From NCBI GenBank assembly GCA_964436825.1, contig CAYTEO010000024.1, positions 1 through 39,181 on the forward strand: a stretch of DNA of 39,181 bases, in the 5' to 3' direction. The notes beneath the pieces were generated by a model, which did not search any database, was not told the origin of the DNA, and was given only the letters and a program-made list of their open reading frames with translations. Shown in pieces: positions 15,713-22,284 of this stretch; within the stretch, counting starts at the first letter, position 1, and every line of letters starts with the position of its first letter. The translations under genes were made by a program, and so were the position numbers. Origin of the DNA: CAYTEO01 sp964436825 (GTDB lineage Bacteria > Krumholzibacteriota > Krumholzibacteriia > LZORAL124-64-63).

Positions 15713-16408
15713 TCAAGGCCAGAGAAGCGACAGCCGCCGGCGCAGCTCGTCGCGCACGGACCGGAAGGCCTCCAGCCGTTGCCGCGGGTCGGTGACCGCC
15801 GCGGGATCGGGCAGCGGCCAGTGGACGCGCAGGGCGTCGCCCAGGAAGGACGGGCAGACCTCCTCGGCGCAGAGGGTGACGACGGCGTCGACGCCGGCGG
15901 GATCGATGCCGGCGACGCTCCTGCTGCGGTGGGACGCGATGTCGATCCCGATCTCGCGCAGGACGGCGATCGCCTCGGGGCGGACCGCCGTGGGCTGCGA
16001 ACCGGCGGAGGCGACCTCGACCCCGGCCGGCGCCAGGGCCCGGGCCAGTCCCTCGGCCATCTGGCTGCGGGCCGAGTTGGCGACGCAGAGGAAGAGCCAC
16101 CGGCGCGGCGCCAGCGCGCGCAGCAGAGCCGCCTCCACCTGCCAGCGGGGCGGTACGCCCCGGCCGTCCGCGTAGACGCGGCAGGAGAAGGCCACCGGGA
16201 GATCCTCCTGCCCGGTGACGTCGCGCCCGTCGACGCGGATCGTCGGCGAGCCGGGGAAGGCAAGTTCCGCGGCGCGGGCTGGCGAGTCGACGTCCAGGTG
16301 GCGCACCGGGACACCGGGGGCCAGGGCGGCGGCCACCTCGCGGGCCAGCGCGAGGGCCGCGTCGGCGTGGGGACAGCCCGCGAAGGTCAGCACGTCGATG
16401 GCGATCAT
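15713..16408 (-). CDS. arsC: fusion of thioredoxin-like domain and ArsC-type arsenate reductase
   Basis: 231 residues in two parts. Residues 1-95 are a small thioredoxin-fold domain (FAGCPHADA with C12, then SPTIRVDGRDV and a later SCRVYADGRG), of the kind found as free-standing proteins beside mercury or arsenic genes. Residues 100-231 are a low-molecular-weight-phosphatase type arsenate reductase: P-loop C108-VANSA-R114, plus a TLCAEEVCP pair that would relay the disulfide. The enzyme reduces arsenate to arsenite for export by ACR3. Fusion to a thiol domain may supply or shuttle electrons, which is inference. The ATG overlaps the thioredoxin gene stop (ATGA). It is the last gene of the ars operon. 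Confidence 0.9.
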   Translation of the reverse strand: MIAIDVLTFAGCPHADAALALAREVAAALAPGVPVRHLDVDSPARAAELAFPGSPTIRVDGRDVTGQEDLPVAFSCRVYADGRGVPPRWQVEAALLRALAPRRWLFLCVANSARSQMAEGLARALAPAGVEVASAGSQPTAVRPEAIAVLREIGIDIASHRSRSVAGIDPAGVDAVVTLCAEEVCPSFLGDALRVHWPLPDPAAVTDPRQRLEAFRSVRDELRRRLSLLWP

Positions 16409-16638
16409 GAGAGCAGCTCCACCAGCTCCTCGACGGACGGGACCTTGCCCACCGAGACCACCTTCCCGTCGACGACCAGGGCGGGGGTGATCATGACGCC
16501 GTAGCGCACGATGTCCGCCACCCCGGTCACCTTCTCGATCGCCATCTCCGTGCCCAGGCGGCTGGCCGCCTCGCGGACGTGTTCCTCCAGCTTCCGGCAC
16601 TTGGGGCAGCCGGTCCCCAGGACCTTGACACTCTTCAT
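16405..16638 (-). CDS. small thioredoxin (MTH895/TM0996 type)
   Basis: 77 residues with redox motif C11-P-K-C14 in GTGCPKCRKLEE, a cis-proline in MITPALVVDGKVV, and the short length of the archaeal-style MTH895 redox-active disulfide group. Such proteins are regularly encoded beside COG0701 permeases and ars genes, presumably reducing ArsC or a permease thiol. GGAGGAACG precedes the ATG, and the stop overlaps the arsC fusion start by four bases. Confidence 0.92.
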   Translation of the reverse strand: MKSVKVLGTGCPKCRKLEEHVREAASRLGTEMAIEKVTGVADIVRYGVMITPALVVDGKVVSVGKVPSVEELVELLS

Positions 16639-16657
16639 CGTTCCTCCTCCGTGCCGG

Positions 16658-17962
16658 TCAACCGGCCAGGCGGCCGAACAGCAGGCCGGTGACCGTGGCC
16701 ATGACGACGACCAGGGCGACGAACACCACGGTCTTGCGCGTACCCAGGACGCTGCGGATGACCAGCATGTTGGGCAGGCTCAGGGCGGGGCCGGCCAGCA
16801 GCAGCGCCAGGGCCGGTCCCTGGCCCATCCCGTTGTGCAGCAGCCCTTCCAGGATCGGGATCTCGGTCAGGGTGGCGAAGTACATCAGCGCGCCCGCGAC
16901 CGAGGCGAACAGGTTGGCGCCGACCGAGTCGCCGCCCACCGCGCCGGTGATCCAGGCGCTCGGGACCAGCCCCTCGTGCCCGGGGCGGCCCAGCAGCAGG
17001 CCGGCCGCGAAGACCCCGCCCAGCAGCAGCGGCAGGATCTGCCTGGCGAAGCCCCAGCTCGCCTCGAACCAGTCGCCCAGTTCCCCCTCGCTGCCGGCGG
17101 TGACGACTCCCAGGCCGAGCGCCGCGACGGCGAAGGGGACCACGGGGTGTCCGGGAGCGACCAGGGCCGCGACGAGCGTCGCCCCCGCCGCCAGCGCGAG
17201 GTCCCGCCGCGGGGCGTCGAACCATCGCGCGAGCGCCACGGCCAGGCCCGCCCCGCAGGCGGCGGTCAGCCACCACTTCACCCCCCAGACCGCCGCGAAG
17301 AGGCCGCCCTCACCAGCGGGACGGCCCCAGTTGGCGAAGACCAGGATGCCGACCATCGCGGCCAGGGTCGCCGCGTTCTGGGCGAGGGTGCGGCGGGGCG
17401 GGGTATCGTCCGCGGCGGCCATCTCCGCGTCCAGCCGCCGCTGCTCGTCGCGGCGGAAGATCAGCGCCATCAGCAGGCCGACCACGACGCTGAAGACGAT
17501 CGCCCCGACCGCCCGCGCGATCCCCAGTTGCGGTCCCAGGACCCGCGCGGTCAGCACGATGGCCAGCACGTTGATGGCAGGCCCGCTGTAGAGGAACGCC
17601 GTCGCCGGTCCCAGCCCCGCGCCCATCATGTAGATCCCCGAGAACAGGGGCAGGACGGTGCAGCTGCAGACGGCCAGGATCGTCCCGCTGACCGCGGCGA
17701 CGCCGTAGGCCGTGGGCCGCGGCGCCCGCGGACCGAGGTAGCGCAGGACCGCCTCCTGGCGGACGAACACCGAGATGGCGCCGGCGATCCAGAACGCCGG
17801 CACCAGGCAGAGCAGGACGTGCTCGCGGGCGTACCAGCGGACCAGGCGCAGGGCCTCGAGCAGGGCCGTGTCGAAGCGCCCCCGGTCGACGGGCAGGTAG
17901 TAGGCGGCCAGGAACCCGGCCAGGATCCACAGGGCCGGGCCGCGCTCGCGTTGCCAGTTCAC
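16658..17962 (-). CDS. COG0701/ArsP-like permease
   Basis: 434 residues with about ten membrane helices in two homologous halves. The first half holds the ILAVCSCTVLPLFSGIYMMG motif and GLGPATAFLYSGPAINVLA, both typical of the DUF318/COG0701 permease family, which includes ArsP (organoarsenical efflux). The second half repeats the pattern with GPALALLLAGPALSLPNMLV. A role in export of an arsenic species or another thiol-reactive compound is inferred from the operon. The start is GTG at 17962 in a GTGA overlap with the acr3 stop, with GGAGGAG before it. The ArsP family's substrate range is not readable from sequence. Confidence 0.88.
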   Translation of the reverse strand: MNWQRERGPALWILAGFLAAYYLPVDRGRFDTALLEALRLVRWYAREHVLLCLVPAFWIAGAISVFVRQEAVLRYLGPRAPRPTAYGVAAVSGTILAVCSCTVLPLFSGIYMMGAGLGPATAFLYSGPAINVLAIVLTARVLGPQLGIARAVGAIVFSVVVGLLMALIFRRDEQRRLDAEMAAADDTPPRRTLAQNAATLAAMVGILVFANWGRPAGEGGLFAAVWGVKWWLTAACGAGLAVALARWFDAPRRDLALAAGATLVAALVAPGHPVVPFAVAALGLGVVTAGSEGELGDWFEASWGFARQILPLLLGGVFAAGLLLGRPGHEGLVPSAWITGAVGGDSVGANLFASVAGALMYFATLTEIPILEGLLHNGMGQGPALALLLAGPALSLPNMLVIRSVLGTRKTVVFVALVVVMATVTGLLFGRLAG

Positions 17963-19050
17963 GCTACTCCTCCTCCCGTTCCGCCTGCGTCCCGCGGGAA
18001 CCACCGCCGCCACTTCAGCGCCACGTTGACCAGGGAGACCAGGACGGGCACCTCGACCAGCGGCCCGATGACGGCGGCGAAGGCCTCGCCGCTGCCGATC
18101 CCGAACGTGGCCACGGCCACGGCGATGGCCAGCTCGAAGTTGTTGCTGGCGGCGGTGAAGCTCAGGGTGGCCGTCCGGGGGTAGTCAGCCCCGACCCGGC
18201 GGCCCATCCAGAACGAGACGGCGAACATGACGACGAAGTAGACGACCAGCGGCAGCGCGACACGCAGGACGTCCAGGGGAAGGTGGACGATCTCGCCGCC
18301 CTTGAGGGAGAACATCACCACGATCGTCAGCAGCAGCGCCACCAGGGTCACCCGGCCGAGGCGCGGCCCGAAGACGTGGTCGTACCAGTCGGGTCCCCTG
18401 AGCGGACGCAGGACCAGCCGCGTCAGCAGTCCCGCCGCGAACGGGATTCCCAGGTAGATCAACACGCTGCGGGCGATCTGCCCGATGGTGATCCGCACCC
18501 GGATCGACTCCAGCCCCAGCCAGTCGGGGACGACGGTCAGGAAGAGGTAGGCCAGCACGGAGTAGAGGGCGATCTGGAACAGGGAATTGAGAGCCACCAG
18601 GCCGGCGCAGAACTCCCGGTCGCCGCCGGCCAGATCGTTCCAGACGATGACCATGGCGATGCAGCGCGCCAGGCCGATCAGGATCAGGCCGGTCCGGTAG
18701 GCCGGGTGGTCGGGCAGCAGCAGGACGGCCAGCAGGAACATCAGCAGGGGACCGATGAGCCAGTTCTGCACCAGGGAGAGGGCCACGACCCTGCCGTCGC
18801 TGAAGGCCCGCCCCATCTCCTCGTAGCGGACCTTCGCCAGGGGCGGGTACATCATCAGGATCAGGCCGACCGCCAGGGGGAGCGACGTCGTCCCGACGCT
18901 CATCGCCTCCAGGGCGGCCGGCACCTGCGGGACCAGCCAGCCCAGCAGGACACCACCGAGCATGGCCAGGACGATCCACAGGGTCAGGTAACGGTCCAGC
19001 AGCGGCAGACGCCTGCCGGTACCCGCCGGGGCGGCTGTCCCTAGCGGCAT
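17959..19050 (-). CDS. acr3: ACR3-type arsenite efflux transporter
   Basis: 363 residues, ten predicted membrane helices, of the bile acid/sodium symporter superfamily. The ACR3 signature GLARCIAMVIVWNDLAGGD carries the conserved membrane cysteine; LTFTAASNNFELAIAVAVA-type wording near the C-terminus (SFTAASNNFELAIA) is also diagnostic. It exports arsenite using the proton-motive force. An ATG nine bases upstream (19059) is possible, but the AGGGAG site is better placed for 19050. The gene overlaps the arsR end by 10 bases and the permease start by four. Confidence 0.94.
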   Translation of the reverse strand: MPLGTAAPAGTGRRLPLLDRYLTLWIVLAMLGGVLLGWLVPQVPAALEAMSVGTTSLPLAVGLILMMYPPLAKVRYEEMGRAFSDGRVVALSLVQNWLIGPLLMFLLAVLLLPDHPAYRTGLILIGLARCIAMVIVWNDLAGGDREFCAGLVALNSLFQIALYSVLAYLFLTVVPDWLGLESIRVRITIGQIARSVLIYLGIPFAAGLLTRLVLRPLRGPDWYDHVFGPRLGRVTLVALLLTIVVMFSLKGGEIVHLPLDVLRVALPLVVYFVVMFAVSFWMGRRVGADYPRTATLSFTAASNNFELAIAVAVATFGIGSGEAFAAVIGPLVEVPVLVSLVNVALKWRRWFPRDAGGTGGGVA

Positions 19051-19382
19051 GGCCGGCATTCTCCCTGTCCGGTGTGACAGGCGGCCCGCAACGGGGTGGC
19101 CCCTGGCAGGGCGGCCAGGGCGTCGCGCAGGGCAGCCAGGATCGCCTGCCGCCCCTCGTCCTGGGGGAGCAGGGAGTAGTGCATCCAGGTCCCCTCGCGC
19201 CGGCCGGCGACCAGTCCGGCCTCGCGCAGGATCCGCAGGTGACGGGAGACGGTGGGCTGGGGCAGGGCCAGGGCACGGACCAGCTCGCAGACGCAGTGCT
19301 CGCATCCGTCCAGCAGCAGCCAGACCAGGCGCAACCGGATCGGATCGGCCAGGGCCTTCAGCCAGCGGGAGAGATCGTCCAT
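19041..19382 (-). CDS. arsR: ArsR-family metalloid-responsive repressor
   Basis: 113 residues, winged-helix. The recognition region QPTVSRHLRILREAGLV is clear. Three cysteines at 27, 30 and 32 (CEHCVCEL) sit at the start of the third helix, the classical As(III)-sensing site. A second cysteine group in the tail (ACHTGQGECRPCR) is extra and could also bind metal. It represses its own operon until arsenite binds. GAGGAG precedes the ATG. Promoter and operator candidates lie just upstream. This is the first of five arsenic genes on this strand. Confidence 0.93.
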   Translation of the reverse strand: MDDLSRWLKALADPIRLRLVWLLLDGCEHCVCELVRALALPQPTVSRHLRILREAGLVAGRREGTWMHYSLLPQDEGRQAILAALRDALAALPGATPLRAACHTGQGECRPCR

Positions 19383-19406
19383 CGCGGGCTCCTCGTTTGG
19401 TTGCTG

Positions 19407-19448
19407 AATCCGGATAAGCGAATATAGCTGCCATTACGGGTCAATCAA
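19407..19448 (-). promoter_or_regulatory. ars promoter with overlapping ArsR-type operator
   Basis: Minus strand: TTGATT (19443-19448), 16 bases, TATATT (19421-19426). Directly downstream is an imperfect dyad, ATTCG and CGGAT (within 19408-19423), overlapping the -10. Position and shape fit an autoregulated ArsR operator. The dyad is short, so the operator half is less certain than the promoter. Confidence 0.6.
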
Positions 19449-19521
19449 GCAGAATGATGCACTTTCGAGTTGACAGGAAGGAAAGGCTCGTGATAGCGGA
19501 GGAGCTCTTCAGGAGGGGGAG

Positions 19522-19770
19522 ATGATGATCAGCGAGGAACTGCGTACCCGTGTCCTGGAACTGCTGGAGAGCGACTCGCGGCACCACGAGATCCTCGACC
19601 TGGATCTCTCCGGCGAATCGCTCTGCCCCGCCAGGGACATCGGCGTGGAGGACTACCTCGAGTGCCTGGAACCCCACGCCATGGACTGCCGCTACGCCAT
19701 CCCGTTCGGTGACGGTTACCTGTGCAGGTGTGTCGTGCGGCGGACCCTGCTGCGTGAGCTGGGGGTGTGA
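19522..19770 (+). CDS. small Cys-rich protein, paralogue A
   Basis: 82 residues, cytosolic, no signal peptide or membrane segment. I do not recognise the family. It shares a core with the next gene: HHE, then LDL, C-x-ARDIG, DYLECL, a single C before Y, P-x-GD-x-YLCRC and VRR. Five cysteines are common to both, so zinc, iron-sulfur or another metal may be bound; that is inference. AGGAGG is 5 bases before the ATG at 19522 and 8 bases before the next ATG (19525), so the first residue is uncertain. A perfect TTGACA at 19470-19475 lies upstream, but the expected -10 is poor. It is transcribed away from arsR. Confidence 0.8.
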   Translation: MMISEELRTRVLELLESDSRHHEILDLDLSGESLCPARDIGVEDYLECLEPHAMDCRYAIPFGDGYLCRCVVRRTLLRELGV

Positions 19771-19827
19771 CCGGAAACGACAGGCGGGGAGCGCGGATCT
19801 TTTGATGTCTTTCCATATTGTGTTTTA

Positions 19828-19856
19828 TTGACAGGCCGACATCGTGGACCAATACT
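19828..19856 (+). promoter_or_regulatory. sigma-70 promoter for small Cys-rich paralogue B
   Basis: Consensus TTGACA (19828-19833) and AATACT (19851-19856) with a 17-base spacer stand 30 bases before the start codon, in an AT-richer patch. This gives paralogue B its own transcript, separate from paralogue A. Confidence 0.6.
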
Positions 19857-19872
19857 GTGTAGACCTATCCAC

Positions 19873-19885
19873 TAAGGAGGTGATC
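19873..19885 (+). promoter_or_regulatory. 13-base full-length Shine-Dalgarno
   Basis: TAAGGAGGTGATC is complementary to the whole canonical 3' tail of bacterial 16S rRNA over 13 bases and abuts the GTG start, with the GGAGG core 5 bases away. Most genes in this window match only 4-7 bases. It fixes the start of paralogue B at 19886 rather than at ATG 19844. Confidence 0.85.
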
Positions 19886-20131
19886 GTGCTCGATGGCAGG
19901 TTGAAGGACAAGATCAAGGCGATGTTCTGTGACGAGGAGTGTCACCACGAGCTGCGCTGTCTCGACCTGCCTGAGGAGGAGATCTGCGAGGCGAGGGATA
20001 TCGGGTTGCGGGATTATCTCGAGTGCCTCGACGACGATTCCGAGAGCTGCTGCTACTCCCTGCCCTGGGGCGACAGGTATCTCTGCCGCTGTCCCGTGCG
20101 GCGCTACCTGAAGCGCGTCCACGGGATCTGA
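19886..20131 (+). CDS. small Cys-rich protein, paralogue B
   Basis: 81 residues starting at GTG, chosen from the exceptional Shine-Dalgarno next to it. It aligns end to end with paralogue A, with about 35 of 62 core positions identical by eye: HHE, LDL, C-x-ARDIG, DYLECL, P-W-GD-RYLCRC, VRR. It has four cysteines beyond the shared five (CDEEC, LRC and the doubled SCC), nine in all. No known domain comes to mind; the conserved charged and cysteine motifs suggest a metal-binding or protein-interaction module. The duplication, a separate promoter and strong translation signals suggest the two copies are used under different conditions. It converges on the deaminase gene, with 34 bases between stops and no visible terminator. 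Confidence 0.82.
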   Translation: MLDGRLKDKIKAMFCDEECHHELRCLDLPEEEICEARDIGLRDYLECLDDDSESCCYSLPWGDRYLCRCPVRRYLKRVHGI

Positions 20132-20165
20132 CCACCGGACGTCCTTCCCGTCGGGGCATCGCCGC

Positions 20166-21476
20166 CTACCCCTCCCAGACCACCCGTCCCTGGACGATCG
20201 TCAGCTTCGCCTCGGTGGGCCGGCACAGCAGGAGCGCCGCCACCGGGTCGCCCACCCGGTCGTACTCGGGGCGGGAGAGATCGAAGACCGCCACGTCGCA
20301 CATCCGCCCCGGCTCCAGGGCGCCGATGTCGTCCCGGCCCAGGCAGCCCGCCCCGCCGAGGGTGGCCATCTCCAGCACTTCCATGACCGTCATGGCCGCC
20401 GCGCCGCCCACGACGCGGTGGAGCAGCAACGCCTGGCGCAGTTCCGCCAGCATGTCCGAGCCGTCGTTGCTGGCCGAGCCGTCGACGCCCAGCCCCACCG
20501 GGCAGCCGGCGGCACGCAGGTCGCGCACGCGGCAGACGCCCGAGCCGAGGCGCATGTTCGAGGTCGGGCAGTGGGCGATCGCCACGCCGGCCTCGCCCAG
20601 CCGTCGGATCTCCCGGTCGGTGAAGTGGATCCCGTGGGCCAGCCAGACGTCGTCGGCCAGCCAGTCGACCTGTTCCAGGAATTCCAGTGGACGACAGCCG
20701 TAGATCTCCTGGCAGTAGCGGTTCTCGTCCTCGGTCTCGGCCAGGTGGGTATGCAGACGGACTCCGTGGTCGCGGGCCAGCGCGGCGGTCTCGCGCATCA
20801 GCTCCGGGGTGACCGAGAAGGGGGAGCAGGGCGCCAGGGCGATCCGCACCATGGCGCCGGGCGCCGGGTCGTGCCAGCGGTCGATGACCCGCTCGCTGTC
20901 GCGCAGGATCGTGGCGTGGTCCTGGACGACCGAGTCCGGCGGCAGGCCGCCGTCCTTGCGGGAGCGGGACATGGAGCCGCGGGTGGGGTGGAAGCGGATG
21001 CCGGCCTCGCGGGCGGCCTCGATGGTGATGTCGATCAGCTCCGGCGAGGCCTCGCGGGGAAAGAGGTAGTGGTGGTCGGTCGTCGTCGTGCAGCCGGTGC
21101 GCAGCAGCTCGCGGCAGCCCACCAGGGCGGCGCGGTGGAAGTCGTCGTCCCGCAGCTCGGCCCAGACGGGGTAGAGGGTCACCAGCCAGTCGAACAGCTC
21201 CGAGTCGACGGCCCCGGGCCAGGCGCGGGTGCGGGTCTGGTAGAGGTGGTGATGGGTGTTGACCAGGCCGGGCAGGGCCACGCAGCCGGACAGGTCGATC
21301 TCGCGGAACGCCGTTCGCGGGTGGCCGTCGATCTCGTCGGGCGGCGTGCCGGTGCCGACGGCCAGGATGACGCCGTCGCGGGCGGCCAGCCAGCCGTCGT
21401 CCAGGACGCGGCGGTCACGGTCCATCGTCACCAGGGGAGAGGCGTGGGTCAGCAGCAACAGGTCCGGTCCGGTCAT
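20166..21476 (-). CDS. 8-oxoguanine / guanine-type deaminase (amidohydrolase)
   Basis: 436 residues, amidohydrolase superfamily. Metal and catalytic motifs: HHH at 75-77 in NTHHHLYQ, DHHYLFP, HTHLAETEDEN, AHGIHF and GVDGSASND. The stretch ALAPCSPFSVT and the HCPTSNMRLGSG block are typical of the 8-oxoguanine deaminase / hydroxyatrazine hydrolase branch rather than SsnA. It would hydrolytically remove an exocyclic amine, for example 8-oxoguanine to urate. That would feed the purine route suggested by ssnA, ygeY and ygeW, an inference across loci. The ATG has GGGAG at a slightly long distance. Substrate choice among purines and triazines cannot be settled here. Confidence 0.86.
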   Translation of the reverse strand: MTGPDLLLLTHASPLVTMDRDRRVLDDGWLAARDGVILAVGTGTPPDEIDGHPRTAFREIDLSGCVALPGLVNTHHHLYQTRTRAWPGAVDSELFDWLVTLYPVWAELRDDDFHRAALVGCRELLRTGCTTTTDHHYLFPREASPELIDITIEAAREAGIRFHPTRGSMSRSRKDGGLPPDSVVQDHATILRDSERVIDRWHDPAPGAMVRIALAPCSPFSVTPELMRETAALARDHGVRLHTHLAETEDENRYCQEIYGCRPLEFLEQVDWLADDVWLAHGIHFTDREIRRLGEAGVAIAHCPTSNMRLGSGVCRVRDLRAAGCPVGLGVDGSASNDGSDMLAELRQALLLHRVVGGAAAMTVMEVLEMATLGGAGCLGRDDIGALEPGRMCDVAVFDLSRPEYDRVGDPVAALLLCRPTEAKLTIVQGRVVWEG

Positions 21477-21678
21477 GGGCAGCGACTCCCGGGAAGCGGT
21501 GTGTTTGTCTTGTCACCGGGAAACCTAGCACGCATCCTGCAAGGGATCATCCCGGTTGTGGTCCGCGGGCCGTCGGCGGCCCCGGATGAGGTCGTTCGCG
21601 GCGGCGACTGTCCGCGATCGTGGACAGCGGTCCCGGCATGGGCCGTCGCGGTCGAACACGGAGCGAAAGGAACCGAGC
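21477..21678. other. divergent intergenic region between deaminase and lpoB
   Basis: 202 bases holding both divergent start regions. A perfect 6-bp dyad, CTGTCC (21608-21613) and GGACAG (21622-21627), spaced 8 bases, is the only symmetric element I see. No convincing -10/-35 pair could be read for either gene. Confidence 0.4.
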
Positions 21679-22284
21679 ATGCGCAAGGCAATCGCGATCG
21701 TCGTCCTGCTGGCCGCCCCGCTGTGGCTGGCCGGCTGCAGCGGCGGCAAGAAGGTGACCCGTGTCGAGACCGACACGACGATCGACCTGTCCGGCAACTG
21801 GAACGACACCGACAGCCGCCTGACGGCCGAGGCCCTCATTCAGCAGGCCACCGCCGGCGGCTGGATCGAGGACCACCTGCTGCGGGCACAGCAGAAGCCG
21901 GCCGTCATCGTCGGGCGGATCAAGAACCGCAGCGACGAGCACATCCCGGTCAAGACCTTCGTGGCCGACCTGGAGCGGGCCTTCATCAACTCGGGCCGGG
22001 TCAAGGTCGTGGCCTCGCGCGACGAGCGGGAGGACGTGCGCGACGAGCGGGAGGACCAGCAGCAGTACGCCTCGCCCGAGAGCATGAAGCAGTGGGGCCG
22101 CGAGCGCGGCGCCGACTACATGCTGCTGGGCGAGATCAACACGATCATCGACCGCGACGACGGCGACGAGGTCAAGTACTACCAGGTGGACGTCTACCTG
22201 GTGGACCTGCAGGACAACACGAAGGTCTGGGCGGGTCAGAAGAAGATCAAGAAGTACGTCAGCCGCAGCGGTTACCGCCCGTGA
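21679..22284 (+). CDS. lpoB: LpoB-like outer-membrane lipoprotein, penicillin-binding protein activator
   Basis: 201 residues. The signal peptide ends in a lipobox LAGC with the lipidated Cys20. The mature part has the LpoB pattern: GNWNDTDSRLTAEAL, VGRIKNRSDEHIPVKTFVADLERAFINSGRV, RERGADYMLLGEI and a final KVWAGQKKIKKYV. LpoB reaches from the outer membrane to activate the peptidoglycan synthase PBP1b in enteric bacteria. AAAGGA precedes the ATG. A tandem DEREDVRDERED element lies mid-protein. The stop overlaps the next gene's GTG (GTGA), so the two are co-translated. Linkage with a COG3014 lipoprotein is a known arrangement. Confidence 0.9.
   Translation: MRKAIAIVVLLAAPLWLAGCSGGKKVTRVETDTTIDLSGNWNDTDSRLTAEALIQQATAGGWIEDHLLRAQQKPAVIVGRIKNRSDEHIPVKTFVADLERAFINSGRVKVVASRDEREDVRDEREDQQQYASPESMKQWGRERGADYMLLGEINTIIDRDDGDEVKYYQVDVYLVDLQDNTKVWAGQKKIKKYVSRSGYRP

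Noticed and set aside
19873..19885. Possible remnant of a 16S rRNA 3' end
   Set aside because: The match stops exactly after 13 bases and no further 16S sequence follows on either strand, so a ribosome binding site explains it.
20418..22280. N-terminal extension of the COG3014 lipoprotein frame across the deaminase and lpoB
   Set aside because: The lipoprotein signal peptide begins at 22281, and the upstream frame is antisense to the deaminase and out of frame with lpoB.
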